Shown here piece by piece: positions 22,974-32,251 of a DNA stretch of 54,623 nt (position 1 is its first letter; the number at the start of each line of letters is the position of its first letter). A model generated the notes under the pieces. That model had not been told where the DNA came from, ran no database searches, and saw nothing but the letters and a program-made list of their open reading frames with translations. The translations under genes and the position numbers were made by a program. The stretch lies in the IMG/VR virus record IMGVR_UViG_3300037882_002110, positions 1 through 54,623 of that record; one strand, given 5' to 3'. This stretch comes from a virus.

Positions 22974-24614
22974 TTAAACTTCCTTGTCGTTGTGAGAAGC
23001 TATTTGACGCCAGAATTCTTTGTCGTCTGTCAGAATAGTGGCTCCAACCTGTTTGTACAGATGAAGCCGGGTTCGGGAATGATTCAGCAAAAACCCGTGA
23101 CTTTTGTCCATGTAGTCGAGGACGTAGACCCGATTGAGGCCAGATTTTTTCTTACGAACCCCTCGACCCAGTCTTTGCAGAGACTTGATGGCAGATTTGC
23201 CCCCACCAGCCAGGATCACGGCCCCAATGGAGGGAATGTTGAAACCCGTATCTAGAGCCGACGACCCTATCAGGATATCGATTTCACCCCCGGCCACCTG
23301 ATAACGAACTGAATCGTAGTCGATAGGGGAATCTTCGACCTGACCCAAGGGGTCGACAATAAGGCCCTTAGAGCCCCCGAACGCGCAAACTACCCTGACT
23401 TGCCTCAAAGCCTCCATCAGGGTCCGGGCATGTTCCAGACGTTGCACCAGGATCAGGACTTGATGGCCCCATTTGACCATTTCCAGCGCGGATTTCACTA
23501 TATGCAAATTCCTGTCCCTGGACTGAACGATATTTTCGTCGTAGACCTTCTGAAAGTTGAAGCCCGACGACGTGGGAGAGCCGATAGGCTTGAAACACAT
23601 CACGGGTTCCGCGATGTATCCGTTGTCGATCAGGAATTTGTAGTCTATGGAGAAAATGGGGCCACCGGACATAGCCCAAACCATGGCATCGCCAGGGTCT
23701 TTGGTGGGGTCCTCGTTGAGGAACGGAGAACCCGTCATAGCTATCTTAAACTTGTACTCGTGACAATGCTTTACGATAGAAGAAACCGACTCCGACCGCA
23801 TCCCGTGCCCTTCGTCTATGACGAAAGTGTCTGCAGCTTCAAGGAGTTCCAGAGTCTTCGGGTCGTTGGCCTTGATTCCCGAAGCCAGCGACTGGAACGT
23901 GGCTACGGTTATCAGATTTCCCTTCTTAGACCTACCGTCCCAGGACGACACTCTGGATTCGAATAGCGGCTCTACCTTGAAATCGTCCACGAACTGGTGA
24001 ATCAGGGCCGTGGTCGGGACCACCACAACGGCCCTTTTGGACGAGGTCAGGTCTCCCCTGTCCAAAAGAGTCTTTAGGAAGCCTATTGCGCAAAGGGTCT
24101 TTCCAGCCGACGTGGGGAGGACGAGTATCCCAGATTTATGGGTAACTGCAGCGTTGATAGCAGCCACCTGATATGGATACAGCGAGAACTCCCCGACTTG
24201 GAGTTCGGATAGTTTCAGCCTGTCCTTGGGTGTGGGTTCCACGTCGTCGACGAGTTCGACCGGATACGGGGATTTTTTCTTGATGAGAGAATACAAATTC
24301 TTGTAGGTCTTCAGATTGTCCAAGGACCCCCAGACCAGACGAATCTGGACCATGCGAGTGACTTGAAATATAGGAAGAGCCTGTTCGGCAGGCGACCCCG
24401 GTTCTCTGAAATAGACCTTGTTCCCGAGAATCCGAGTCACTTTACAAATCTGATTTCGCTTAGAACCCTGAGAAGGCTTGATATAGTCTTCCGGCAATAG
24501 GTCCTTGAGAGTCCCCTCTCTGACATACCAAGTGAAGGTAGCGTTCAGGAAGCTGACCTCGGCGTCGGTGGCTTCTATCAACCTTATCAGGTAGCCCTTA
24601 GCTTTGAATTTCAC
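22974..24614 (-). CDS. superfamily 2 helicase, UvsW-like
   Basis: 546 residues. N-terminal ~140-residue accessory domain, then YPYQ (Q motif region), LPTSAGKT (Walker A), VVVVPTTAL (Ia), DEGH (II), AMTGSP (III), SALDTGFNIP (V) and QRLGRGVRKK (VI). T4 UvsW has the same layout and remodels replication and recombination intermediates. ATG overlaps the stop of recA (ATGA). Slight note: motif II is DEGH rather than DEAH. Confidence 0.88.
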   Translation of the reverse strand: MKFKAKGYLIRLIEATDAEVSFLNATFTWYVREGTLKDLLPEDYIKPSQGSKRNQICKVTRILGNKVYFREPGSPAEQALPIFQVTRMVQIRLVWGSLDNLKTYKNLYSLIKKKSPYPVELVDDVEPTPKDRLKLSELQVGEFSLYPYQVAAINAAVTHKSGILVLPTSAGKTLCAIGFLKTLLDRGDLTSSKRAVVVVPTTALIHQFVDDFKVEPLFESRVSSWDGRSKKGNLITVATFQSLASGIKANDPKTLELLEAADTFVIDEGHGMRSESVSSIVKHCHEYKFKIAMTGSPFLNEDPTKDPGDAMVWAMSGGPIFSIDYKFLIDNGYIAEPVMCFKPIGSPTSSGFNFQKVYDENIVQSRDRNLHIVKSALEMVKWGHQVLILVQRLEHARTLMEALRQVRVVCAFGGSKGLIVDPLGQVEDSPIDYDSVRYQVAGGEIDILIGSSALDTGFNIPSIGAVILAGGGKSAIKSLQRLGRGVRKKKSGLNRVYVLDYMDKSHGFLLNHSRTRLHLYKQVGATILTDDKEFWRQIASHNDKEV

Positions 24615-25927
24615 TTGGCCGCGTCCAGGAGGATTTGAGCAGCCTCCTTTTCCTTCTCTGTAAGCAGAGTTTGCTGCTTGCCGAAGAACTTCATCTCGTA
24701 GGCCCAGATTTTGACGATGTTCTTAATCTTGGTCAACGGAGACAGAGCGGCAAAATGCATGTAGATCTTGTAGTCCGACCACTCTTTGATGATAGGGAGT
24801 TCTTCACACTTCTTCCGGTAGATGCGTGAGGTCTGGATGTTAAGGTCCAGCATTTTGGGTTCGTCCACAGGTTCCTTGGCGTAAGAATCCGGCCAGGACA
24901 CTGTCAGGAAGTTGCCGTTGGGCTTGAATATCGCGTTTTTGCGGAGGAATGCCCACTGGGTTTCCCAAATGTCCACCCCTTCTTCGGGGTTGAGGAAATA
25001 AACCAGATCGTAGTCCTTCATGCCGGTGAGCTTGTTCTTAATCATCTTGATAGAACACTCGTAAAACCGCTTTTTGGACCCATCCTCGTAAGTCACTTCC
25101 TTGGCAGTCTTGGCTGAAGACACCATACCCCGAATAGAAGCGTAGTGCTTGATCCCGTAGCCACCCGAAGAGTCCAGGACAGGGCCGTGACGGGAGAACG
25201 TTCCGACTTGCGTTGTCACCTGATTCACCACGATGAAACAGGAATGGGTCAAACCAAGCTCGGTCGTGATGTCTCTGAACATCTCACGAATCTTACGGGG
25301 TTTCTCCATCATGCCACCGGGGTTCATGGCCTTTTCTTTGGAGTCGTCATCCTCGTCGTCCGTCGACCCTTTGACCTTCTTTTTGGCTGTCTGGAAAGAG
25401 GCTTCTTTGGTCTTCTCGGTGGTGACAGCCGCGATTGTGTCCCACACGATGAGGAGCTTCATGTTCTTTTTGACTATGCAGCGCTGCAGGAACTCTTTAA
25501 TCTTGGTGTGACCACCCTCGACCGTGTCGGTCTCGTGAAAGACGAACCTGTCGATAGGGCACCCCATGTAGGAGGCTCGAACCTTGTCGATGGCAGACTC
25601 AGACTCTATCCAGAGAACCGCATATCTGTCATCGTTTCTGGCCTTCCAATAGTTGGCGAAAGCTTTGGTGAACTCTTGGGCCAGGGTACTCTTTCCGGAC
25701 GATTCTTTCCCAAAAAGCTCGACAACTTTACCCCCAGGCAGTCCACCGCCGAATGGGATGTCGATCGGTGGGCAATTGAGGGGAAACATGTGGACAAGGT
25801 CCGAGGACAATTCCTCCTGAAAGGTCTTGACCTCGTCGTCTCCATCCAAAAAGTCAGACATGGAAAAGTCTGCAGCTTCTTGGGGTTCAGGAATTGGGTC
25901 TTTGGCTTTCGCTTTCTTAGTCGCCAT
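24611..25927 (-). CDS. RecA/UvsX recombinase
   Basis: 438 residues. Walker A GKESSGKST (about 75), LWIESESAID, Walker B LLIVWDTIAAV (about 155), FIVVNQVTTQ and SSGGYGIKHYAS follow the RecA order. An acidic/basic insertion (TDDEDDDSKEKAMNP) lies in the loop L1 region, longer than in T4 UvsX. Forms filaments on ssDNA for strand exchange and recombination-dependent replication, with the gp32-like and UvsW-like partners nearby. Confidence 0.92.
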   Translation of the reverse strand: MATKKAKAKDPIPEPQEAADFSMSDFLDGDDEVKTFQEELSSDLVHMFPLNCPPIDIPFGGGLPGGKVVELFGKESSGKSTLAQEFTKAFANYWKARNDDRYAVLWIESESAIDKVRASYMGCPIDRFVFHETDTVEGGHTKIKEFLQRCIVKKNMKLLIVWDTIAAVTTEKTKEASFQTAKKKVKGSTDDEDDDSKEKAMNPGGMMEKPRKIREMFRDITTELGLTHSCFIVVNQVTTQVGTFSRHGPVLDSSGGYGIKHYASIRGMVSSAKTAKEVTYEDGSKKRFYECSIKMIKNKLTGMKDYDLVYFLNPEEGVDIWETQWAFLRKNAIFKPNGNFLTVSWPDSYAKEPVDEPKMLDLNIQTSRIYRKKCEELPIIKEWSDYKIYMHFAALSPLTKIKNIVKIWAYEMKFFGKQQTLLTEKEKEAAQILLDAAK

Positions 25928-25930
25928 ATT

Positions 25931-26200
25931 TCAACTAGACCTCTTTGAAGACAAAGACAAAAATTCCGCTTGCCGAATCGAATGGTAGTTGTCCAAGAAA
26001 TAATCAAGCGAGCAGGTCAGGACCCCAAAGTTCGTGGATTTGGGGTCGTTGTCGACTCTGGGGATAATCCCATGGAAATCGTCGATTATCACACAGGTGT
26101 TGGCTGTGACCTCTGGGGTCGTCAAATCCAAGAGGTCGGGATGGCGACGGGCGATTTCCGTTGCCTGGAACTCAGTACACTTAATGAACTTGACTTTCAT
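25931..26200 (-). CDS. hypothetical protein
   Basis: 89 residues; the ATG at 26200 follows GGTGAG and sits just after the dUTPase stop. Beta/alpha mix with CVIIDDFHGIIP. The frame extends upstream antiparallel to no useful start. Not recognised. Confidence 0.65.
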   Translation of the reverse strand: MKVKFIKCTEFQATEIARRHPDLLDLTTPEVTANTCVIIDDFHGIIPRVDNDPKSTNFGVLTCSLDYFLDNYHSIRQAEFLSLSSKRSS

Positions 26201-26204
26201 AATC

Positions 26205-26645
26205 TCACCGTCCAGAAGAGCCCCAGCCGTTGGCCCCGCGCGTTCCAGGAACATGTTCAAATTCAGCGACCTCTTCCCATACTTCAGGGTCGAAAACGGG
26301 ATTGAACTTAAGCTGACCAATCCGGTCCCCGGGTTGGATTATGTACGTCTCTTTCGAGAAGTTGGTCAACACGACTCTAATTTCGCCTTGGTAAAAGGCA
26401 TCACACAGACCCAAGGAAGCCTGGATGCCTCTTCGGGACAGACCTGACCGACCACGCAGGTCATAGCTCCACCCTTCCCCGACTTCTACCGCGAGCCCAG
26501 TCCCAACGTTGATATGGTCTCCAGGTGCCACTTCAGCCCCTTCGACACCATAAACGTCATAAGCTCCGTCCTGTTCGTATCCTTTGGTGGGTTTAACAGC
26601 TTCCGGATGGATTTTTTTCCATCTAACAATCAGTGGTTTTAACAA
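26205..26645 (-). CDS. dut: dUTPase, possible internal start
   Basis: 146 residues, the normal size for a trimeric dUTPase, if translation starts at the TTG at 26645. CGGAGG lies four bases before it. The five motifs are present: AYDVYG (1), RSGLSRRGI (2), GLCDAFYQGEIRVVLTN (3), PGDRIGQL (4) and RGANGWGSSG (5; Trp for the usual Phe). Converts dUTP to dUMP, the substrate of ThyX, and keeps uracil out of DNA. Confidence 0.7.
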   Translation of the reverse strand: MLKPLIVRWKKIHPEAVKPTKGYEQDGAYDVYGVEGAEVAPGDHINVGTGLAVEVGEGWSYDLRGRSGLSRRGIQASLGLCDAFYQGEIRVVLTNFSKETYIIQPGDRIGQLKFNPVFDPEVWEEVAEFEHVPGTRGANGWGSSGR

Positions 26646-27356
26646 GTTGCCTCCGACATTTCTAAGGTTGACGTCTGGATGGATTAGTCGAATCTGACTT
26701 AACACCTCGCGAAAGTGTTTTTCGTCAGCGTCATTCTTGGCCAAATTGGCTATTTTAGAGGACCACACCACATTGTTTTCTACGTAACCAGACTTGCTAT
26801 CTAGCCTCTCCAGATGAGCGGAACACAGATGTTTTTCACCGAACCTGAGCATCAACCCGAAGTAGTGACATCTACCGTTCTGCTCTGACCACAGTTTGTT
26901 CAGGTAATCTGGAGTCAGGTCAAATTCTAGTCCGAACTTCTTGGAATGCTTGCGCTTAGCGTACACCAAACGCCGTATCCAATGTTGAATATTTGACTTG
27001 TTTAAAGCTGCATTTGCGATATCTTTTCTAACATTCGACGAACTCAACTTTTTGCAATCCACACATACAGCGGACAGACCATCATGCCTAGCTTTGTTTT
27101 TAGAAAACGCTGCCAAAGTCAAAAACTGGCCACATGTGTTGCACCACTTAAGCTCGACTCCGTCGTCTCTGATTTGACGCGTAGGACAATTGTGTAGTTG
27201 GTATAGCTTTCGAACTTCCCTGAGGAATTCTGCATTACAGCGGGTGCACCTGACTACGGCTCTAACCCTTGGCATGGATTCGACTCGGTCAGGGTGGATG
27301 TTGAACCGCTGGAAAGTTTCTTCTTTTAAAAGCTCAACTCGCCCTTTGCCATACAC
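26205..27356 (-). CDS. HNH endonuclease fused in frame to dUTPase
   Basis: A single open frame of 383 codons (GTG at 27356). Residues 1-237: two CxxC zinc pairs (CTRC, CNTC..CVDC) and an HNH motif with CHYFGLML, SAHLERLDS and GYVENNVVW, as in phage homing endonucleases. Residues 238-383 are a complete dUTPase. The HNH part looks richer in A and T than its neighbours, a sign of insertion. The whole may be made as a fusion, or the dUTPase may be started internally (see 26205-26645). Confidence 0.8.
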   Translation of the reverse strand: MYGKGRVELLKEETFQRFNIHPDRVESMPRVRAVVRCTRCNAEFLREVRKLYQLHNCPTRQIRDDGVELKWCNTCGQFLTLAAFSKNKARHDGLSAVCVDCKKLSSSNVRKDIANAALNKSNIQHWIRRLVYAKRKHSKKFGLEFDLTPDYLNKLWSEQNGRCHYFGLMLRFGEKHLCSAHLERLDSKSGYVENNVVWSSKIANLAKNDADEKHFREVLSQIRLIHPDVNLRNVGGNLLKPLIVRWKKIHPEAVKPTKGYEQDGAYDVYGVEGAEVAPGDHINVGTGLAVEVGEGWSYDLRGRSGLSRRGIQASLGLCDAFYQGEIRVVLTNFSKETYIIQPGDRIGQLKFNPVFDPEVWEEVAEFEHVPGTRGANGWGSSGR

Positions 27357-27394
27357 TTTTTAACTCATCCCTCAGTCAAATGTCCGGCCATTTA

Positions 27395-27428
27395 CCAGTT
27401 TTTCGACTCAAAACGGCACTCCCGCTAG
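27395..27428 (-). promoter_or_regulatory. degenerate sigma-28-like element
   Basis: Minus strand: CTAGCGG (27428-27422), 15 bases, TCGAAAAACTGG (27406-27395), matching spacing and the CGAAAA core of the five good copies but not block 1. It would drive the HNH-dUTPase gene. Weak candidate. Confidence 0.3.
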
Positions 27429-28372
27429 TCTTCCTCCGAAGGTGTCGTGGTTTCCTTCTTGGACATTTTCTTGATGGCGCTGGCACACGAGAATTCATGT
27501 GGGCAATCGCCACACACTTCCGTTTCCGGATTGTAAACCTTCGGATTTGAGAAGCACGCCGGAGCCCCAGCCGGACGAGGGGTGGACGTGGAAGAAGCAG
27601 TCTTAGATTTCTGGGCTTCCTTCTTCAGACCGGCAGGTTCTTCATCAGCGTCATGGTCGTTATGACCTTTCACCGACCCTGTCTCAGCCTTCATCATGAG
27701 ATTGTTTTCGAAATGGTCACGGAGGGCATCCGCCATCTCCTGAACTTCTTTGACTTTGTCGTCCGAGGGGTCTGGAAAGATTTTGTCGAGGTTGTAGAGC
27801 TTGGACAGAATGGCTTCGATCCCATCTGCTGTGGGAGCAATAGCACGGGCCGACATCGACGGACGGATGTCGAAGGCCCCGCCCTTCTTTTTACGATGAA
27901 CTCGAAGGTCACGACCGAGCTTCGGGTCGAAGAAAACCCGCTCATCTTCGTCTTCCCAGCACGCCATGATGAGGTCGATGAAGGCTTTAGACCCAGACGC
28001 GATGTGGACCTGATTGGGGTCGATATTCGCCTTGGTTTTGTCAGACAAAATCAGAGCGTTGAAGTTGATCTGGGGTGCAGAAGCCATTCTGGAAGTGTCG
28101 ATGCGATGCTCGAATTCCGTGAGGACGTTGCACACGGGGCATTCCAAATCATAGATGCGCAAACATTTGCACATCTTGTTGTCTGGCATCTGATAGTGGG
28201 ACATGCCGATCTTAAACGGCATTTCCATTTGTGGGTGTTTGGGCAAAACACGGATTTTGACTTCCTCAGTCCCGTTTGGGAACTTGTAGAATTCAAGATC
28301 TCCACCACTGCGTCCAGGGGTCTTACCAGAGAGGACCTTCTTGAGGAAACTGACGCTGTTAGCATTGGCCAT
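27425..28372 (-). CDS. gp32-like single-stranded DNA-binding protein
   Basis: 315 residues. N-terminal FLKKVL..; DNA-binding core with zinc-type Cys (CKCLRIYDLECPVC, about 68-82) and FDPKLGRDL; an acidic linker (HNDHDADEE) and a second Cys cluster near the C terminus (CFSNPKVYNPETEVCGDCPHEFSC) ending in acidic residues. The layout matches T4 gp32-like proteins, which coat ssDNA and recruit replication partners through their acidic tail. AGGAG lies 11 bases before the ATG. Confidence 0.82.
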   Translation of the reverse strand: MANANSVSFLKKVLSGKTPGRSGGDLEFYKFPNGTEEVKIRVLPKHPQMEMPFKIGMSHYQMPDNKMCKCLRIYDLECPVCNVLTEFEHRIDTSRMASAPQINFNALILSDKTKANIDPNQVHIASGSKAFIDLIMACWEDEDERVFFDPKLGRDLRVHRKKKGGAFDIRPSMSARAIAPTADGIEAILSKLYNLDKIFPDPSDDKVKEVQEMADALRDHFENNLMMKAETGSVKGHNDHDADEEPAGLKKEAQKSKTASSTSTPRPAGAPACFSNPKVYNPETEVCGDCPHEFSCASAIKKMSKKETTTPSEED

Positions 28373-28417
28373 TGTCTAGGATGCTCCTGTTGTGACTGGT
28401 CTATGATGAGAACGGGG

Positions 28418-29038
28418 TCAGGCAGAGGGTAAATGTGATTCGAATACCGGGTGCGACCCGGGGATGTATCGATGGAGGAGTTCTTCGAAGGGCAGGAGGA
28501 TGAAGAACCCCCGGTCGGCTGCTCTCCAAAAGAGCACCGTGGAATCCTCTCCGAATTCACCATCGAAGGAAGCTTCGAAATCGGCGACTTTCATCATGGC
28601 CAGACTTGGGTATAGGTTCTTGGAGAACACTACCATGGGTTTCTTGTCTATGCCTGATTTTTTGACGTCACGTTCGGCTTGAGCGAACCAATCTAGGAAG
28701 GACTTCTCAGCGGCCTTGGTGAAGACAGACTCTAACTTCCACCCTTGCCGACACTTGCATTCGATGACCCAGGGCAGACAACCAGCCACCGTTGGGTCCT
28801 TGGGGGTGATGTCCCCCACCGGGGTCCAGCCACCGGACATCGGAGTCCGCTTAAACTCCACCCCGAACTTTTCTGTAAACAGCTTTGCGATCCTGCGCTC
28901 AAACGCACTCCCCTTGGACCTGCCATTTACCGGCTTCTTCGGAGCCTTGACTTCCTCAACCGGGAGAGGTGACTTTGATATCAATGCCCGCAATTTTTGA
29001 TTCGTATTCTTTGAGCTGCTCGACCGAGACTTGGACAT
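28418..29038 (-). CDS. PD-(D/E)XK nuclease, Holliday-junction-resolvase-like
   Basis: 206 residues. After a basic N terminus the core reads KGSAFERRIAKLF..KRTPMSGGWTPVGDI...WVIECKCRQGW: Glu of FER, Asp of GDI and the ECK pair are the PD-(D/E)XK catalytic residues in the order of archaeal-type resolvases. Likely cuts branched DNA during recombination and packaging. The ATG at 29038 overlaps the HIRAN gene by 83 bases with only a weak site (AGGGG). Confidence 0.75.
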   Translation of the reverse strand: MSKSRSSSSKNTNQKLRALISKSPLPVEEVKAPKKPVNGRSKGSAFERRIAKLFTEKFGVEFKRTPMSGGWTPVGDITPKDPTVAGCLPWVIECKCRQGWKLESVFTKAAEKSFLDWFAQAERDVKKSGIDKKPMVVFSKNLYPSLAMMKVADFEASFDGEFGEDSTVLFWRAADRGFFILLPFEELLHRYIPGSHPVFESHLPSA

Positions 29039-29318
29039 TCTCTACCCCTGCTTTGTGGATGGGTTCGGTATTGGTCCTAGGAATATGGCCAACATGCATG
29101 AAATTCACAGATTCCAGAGATTCGCCGGGGATTCGAAGACCGGCCAAAACAGCGATCGCTCTATTGTCGAACTTGTTTTGGGGTTCAGCCTTCAACTTGG
29201 CCACGACCTCGGCGTCATCCCGGTCCGAGTTCTCCATGATGACCTGGAGAGCCTGAACGTTTTCTTTGGCTGGAGAAAAGGTGATACCGACGACTTTGCC
29301 CGAATATAGTGTGGTCAT
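28956..29318 (-). CDS. HIRAN-domain protein
   Basis: 120 residues. VVGITF...NVQALQVIMENS..KAEPQNKFDNRAIAVLAG.....VGHIPRTNTEPI is the HIRAN pattern, a small barrel that in SWI/SNF-type helicases binds 3' ends of ssDNA at damaged or stalled forks. Stand-alone copies occur in phages. Encoded between the gp46-like and resolvase-like genes, it probably recognises DNA ends. Confidence 0.78.
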   Translation of the reverse strand: MTTLYSGKVVGITFSPAKENVQALQVIMENSDRDDAEVVAKLKAEPQNKFDNRAIAVLAGLRIPGESLESVNFMHVGHIPRTNTEPIHKAGVENVQVSVEQLKEYESKIAGIDIKVTSPG

Positions 29319-29324
29319 TGTAGT

Positions 29325-30980
29325 TCACTCCAAGTAGGATACGCCGTCTCTCTTGACAGCGTGGATGAATTGATTGAATCTGGACTTAAGCTCGCTCATG
29401 TGGGTCACTACATATATACACTTCTCCTGACCATACATTTCCTCCAGAGCTTCCAAGACAGAAGACACCCCGGAAGCATCCAGCGAATCGAACACCTCGT
29501 CAAAGACTGCGAGATTGAACGACACACCAGACGAGTGTTCCATTAGCTTCTGTATGGAGAGAACGATAGCCACGTCGAACCGACGCTTCTCCCCCCCAGA
29601 CATCCCGTTGAACTCGACCTGCTCTCCCCCGTCGAAACATTGAATTTCGAGACCGGATTCTTTGGGTGACAGAGAAATCCGACAGGTCATGGATGAGAAG
29701 AAGAAACCGATAATCTGAGACAGGATTCTGTTGAGGGTCTCAAGGTGTCCCCCCAGGACTCGCGACCTGAAGACCCCAGACGGGGACAGGATGTCATACA
29801 GAGCTTGCAAAGACTCCCGCTTGGACTCCAACGATAGAAGCTGCTCTTGGACGGCATTAGCATTCGAGGCCAGCTCCATCAGCTTCTCAGACTTCCCCTG
29901 TATATCCACGGACTGGGACAAGGACGCGAGTTCAGCGGCAAGTCTGGTCAGATTGGTGTTGACCTGAGCCCTAGCTGTCTCTCGGGCGTTGCGCTCCCTC
30001 TCGTAAACCTCCAGCTTCTTGGACCTCAAGACCGCCCTATGGTTCAAGTCCTTCAAAATCTGAAGTTCTTCTGTCAGGCTAACGACAGCCGCTCTTTGGG
30101 CTTCGATGTGGCTTTGTTCAAACGGACGATTGCAGGCCATGCAGGAAGAGTTTATCAGAGACTCTTTAGCAGACTCGACCGCGCGTTCCTTCATCCTGAG
30201 TTCCACACCCAGGGCCTGGATTTTCTGGAGGGCTCTGTCGAGAGCTTCTGCCTGAGAATCCAAATTCGGGATCTCGGCAAGCTGGAATTCCTGGTCCTTG
30301 ATCTTGGATTGGATGTCCAGTTCTCTGTCCGAGGTGATGGAAGACAGGACTTCAATTTCCTTACGCAGAGTGGCGACTTCTTTGTCCAGAGCAGCGTAGG
30401 ACGCGGATTGAATCTTCAGGGACTTGTCCAGAGATTTTATCTTGGGGCCCAAGTTCTCCCGAAACGAATCCCATATGCCCATTTGAACGACTTCCTCGAA
30501 GAACACCTTTCGAGGAGTAGGGGACAACCTGGAGAAGTTGACTGGCATTCCCTGGGCTATAAGAACCGTGGAAATGAAGGTTTCGTACGAAAGTGGTATT
30601 AGCTTAGCTATCTCAGCGTCCACCATGCTCGAAAGCCTGTGAGACACATTCTCGCCATCTCGGAACAGATGAACCTGGGATTCAAATTCCCTATGCTTAA
30701 GGTACCTGTCTATCCTGAAACCATGGCCCGCGACCCGGAATTCCAAGGAGACCTTCAGGTTTCCGCCCTTCTTGTGGGTCGGGTCCCTTGGGTCTCTCGG
30801 AGTCTTCTTATAAATGGCGAACAGGATAGCTTCGACTATTGAAGACTTCCCGCTAGCATTTGACGACCCAGTATCTGTATTTAAACCAGATAATAGGGTT
30901 TGCCCAGGAAGGAACTCCAGGTCAAATTCTCTGTAAGACAGGAAATTTTCGGCAGAAATCCTGGTGAATTGTATTCTCAT
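29325..30980 (-). CDS. gp46/SbcC/Rad50-like ATPase
   Basis: 551 residues. Walker A GSSNASGKSSIVEA (about 38-51), long coiled coils broken by a zinc hook CMAC near residue 275, ABC signature NGMSGGEKRRFDVA (about 460), Walker B LAVFDEVFDSLD and VTHMSEL. With the gp47-like nuclease it should form the end-processing complex that resects dsDNA for recombination-dependent replication. Much shorter coiled coils than bacterial SbcC, as in T4 gp46. The two partners are 6 kb apart here. Confidence 0.92.
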   Translation of the reverse strand: MRIQFTRISAENFLSYREFDLEFLPGQTLLSGLNTDTGSSNASGKSSIVEAILFAIYKKTPRDPRDPTHKKGGNLKVSLEFRVAGHGFRIDRYLKHREFESQVHLFRDGENVSHRLSSMVDAEIAKLIPLSYETFISTVLIAQGMPVNFSRLSPTPRKVFFEEVVQMGIWDSFRENLGPKIKSLDKSLKIQSASYAALDKEVATLRKEIEVLSSITSDRELDIQSKIKDQEFQLAEIPNLDSQAEALDRALQKIQALGVELRMKERAVESAKESLINSSCMACNRPFEQSHIEAQRAAVVSLTEELQILKDLNHRAVLRSKKLEVYERERNARETARAQVNTNLTRLAAELASLSQSVDIQGKSEKLMELASNANAVQEQLLSLESKRESLQALYDILSPSGVFRSRVLGGHLETLNRILSQIIGFFFSSMTCRISLSPKESGLEIQCFDGGEQVEFNGMSGGEKRRFDVAIVLSIQKLMEHSSGVSFNLAVFDEVFDSLDASGVSSVLEALEEMYGQEKCIYVVTHMSELKSRFNQFIHAVKRDGVSYLE

Positions 30981-30986
30981 CCAGGG

Positions 30987-31406
30987 TCAGTTCCTAACGC
31001 ATACGAGAGGCGAGTCCCATACGAAATATCCGGTGGCATTCTGTCCCTGATTGAACAGAACAGCCTGACCAGACGGAGTCCTGCCCAGAATTTTGGACGC
31101 CGTATCATAAAAGTCATTCAGAGCAGCCTTCGTGACGAATTCCGCTTCGAAGACCTGACCGGTGGCAAAAGTCAGAGACAGGGTGTCCCACTCGTCCGAG
31201 ACTTCAGAAAAACCTACAGTCATGGATTTGATAGCTTTCGACGACACCCTGAAGAGATGCTTATCATCCGAGAAGTCTATATCGAAGTCTGCACCCTCGT
31301 TCGCCCAAGACTCACGGAATTTGGCTACGACATTTTCGTAGGCGGAGGCTTGAACCTTGAGTTCGTGGACAATGCCGCCTGCGTTCAGGGTTATGTAGGC
31401 TATCAT
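30987..31406 (-). CDS. hypothetical protein
   Basis: 139 residues; ATG at 31406 after GGAG (seven bases). Beta-rich, with FDIDFSDDKHLFRV and WDTLSLTF strands. Possibly a small virion or clamp-like protein; not recognised. Its start overlaps the stop of the upstream membrane protein. Confidence 0.7.
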   Translation of the reverse strand: MIAYITLNAGGIVHELKVQASAYENVVAKFRESWANEGADFDIDFSDDKHLFRVSSKAIKSMTVGFSEVSDEWDTLSLTFATGQVFEAEFVTKAALNDFYDTASKILGRTPSGQAVLFNQGQNATGYFVWDSPLVCVRN

Positions 31407-31597
31407 GAGTTTTCTCCGTAGATGAACTTGTTGCACTGCGACCTAGCTTTGGCAAACGACTGCATTCGTTTGGCGTCCAATCTAGACCTCTTAAGATTTC
31501 GAACGAACACCCAAAGTCTGGTCTCAGCCACTAAGTTGAAGACCCCCCAGGCAGTCAGAACTATAGCCACCGTGACCTTGACCAAATCTGGACTCAT
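31403..31597 (-). CDS. small membrane protein
   Basis: 64 residues. One membrane helix at about residues 6-25 followed by a basic cytosolic tail (RNLKRSRLDAKRMQS). Overlaps both neighbours by four bases (ATGA), the mark of a translated gene here. Confidence 0.65.
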   Translation of the reverse strand: MSPDLVKVTVAIVLTAWGVFNLVAETRLWVFVRNLKRSRLDAKRMQSFAKARSQCNKFIYGENS

Positions 31598-31896
31598 TTG
31601 GACACCTCTTCTCTCAACCGGGCCATAGCAATCTGGAACTTGGTGAAATTGTATTGGTCCATGGTGACACCCAAAAAGGCAAAGCCGAACGCAAGAGACC
31701 TTAAAGTCTTATGGGTGACCCCCATGTGAGTAGCCAAAACCCTGAAAGTTCCGGCTGGACACTTGGTAAGCCATCTCTGAACAGCTTCTGGAGTTTGGAC
31801 TTTGACATGCCGGTCAAAAGATGCCAGAATGACCGGTCTCACATCTGGCCTGGGCTTGTTGGGACCTCTTGGATTTTTGGGGGCCGGTCTCGTCAT
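31594..31896 (-). CDS. hypothetical basic protein
   Basis: 100 residues from the ATG at 31896, five bases after GGAG; an ATG ten codons upstream has no site. Basic Pro-rich N terminus, then VLATHMGVTHKTLRSLAFGFAFLG, which could be a helix-turn-helix. Not recognised. Confidence 0.6.
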   Translation of the reverse strand: MTRPAPKNPRGPNKPRPDVRPVILASFDRHVKVQTPEAVQRWLTKCPAGTFRVLATHMGVTHKTLRSLAFGFAFLGVTMDQYNFTKFQIAMARLREEVSK

Positions 31897-31948
31897 CCGC
31901 ACTCCGTCGAAGCAGAAGTTCGCCATGAAGAGAACGTCCCATATCCCT

Positions 31949-32251
31949 TCAAAAGGATTTGGCCACGTACGTTCGAGAACGTGTCCGAAATTTGACCTCG
32001 GTCGAGTCTTCGTTCACAGACAGAATCTCAAGGACTGGAGAAGTCCTCCACCAATCCTGAGACTGATAAGACCGAGCGAAGATAGACCCACACTTGGCCA
32101 AATGGCCAACCCTGATTTCGCCAGCGACTCCAACTATTTCGAGAGTTTCTGGGTCCAGGCATTCGAACGCGGGACCAGAATCACCTACGGACTGGTCCTC
32201 TGAATACAGGCTAAACCTGCCAGATTTCAAGACGACACTATTTCTGTCCAT
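31949..32251 (-). CDS. hypothetical protein
   Basis: 100 residues of beta-like composition (EIVGVAGEIRVGHLAKCG; TEVKFRTRSRTYV). Overlaps the end of the upstream gene by 25 bases. No family recognised. Confidence 0.55.
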   Translation of the reverse strand: MDRNSVVLKSGRFSLYSEDQSVGDSGPAFECLDPETLEIVGVAGEIRVGHLAKCGSIFARSYQSQDWWRTSPVLEILSVNEDSTEVKFRTRSRTYVAKSF

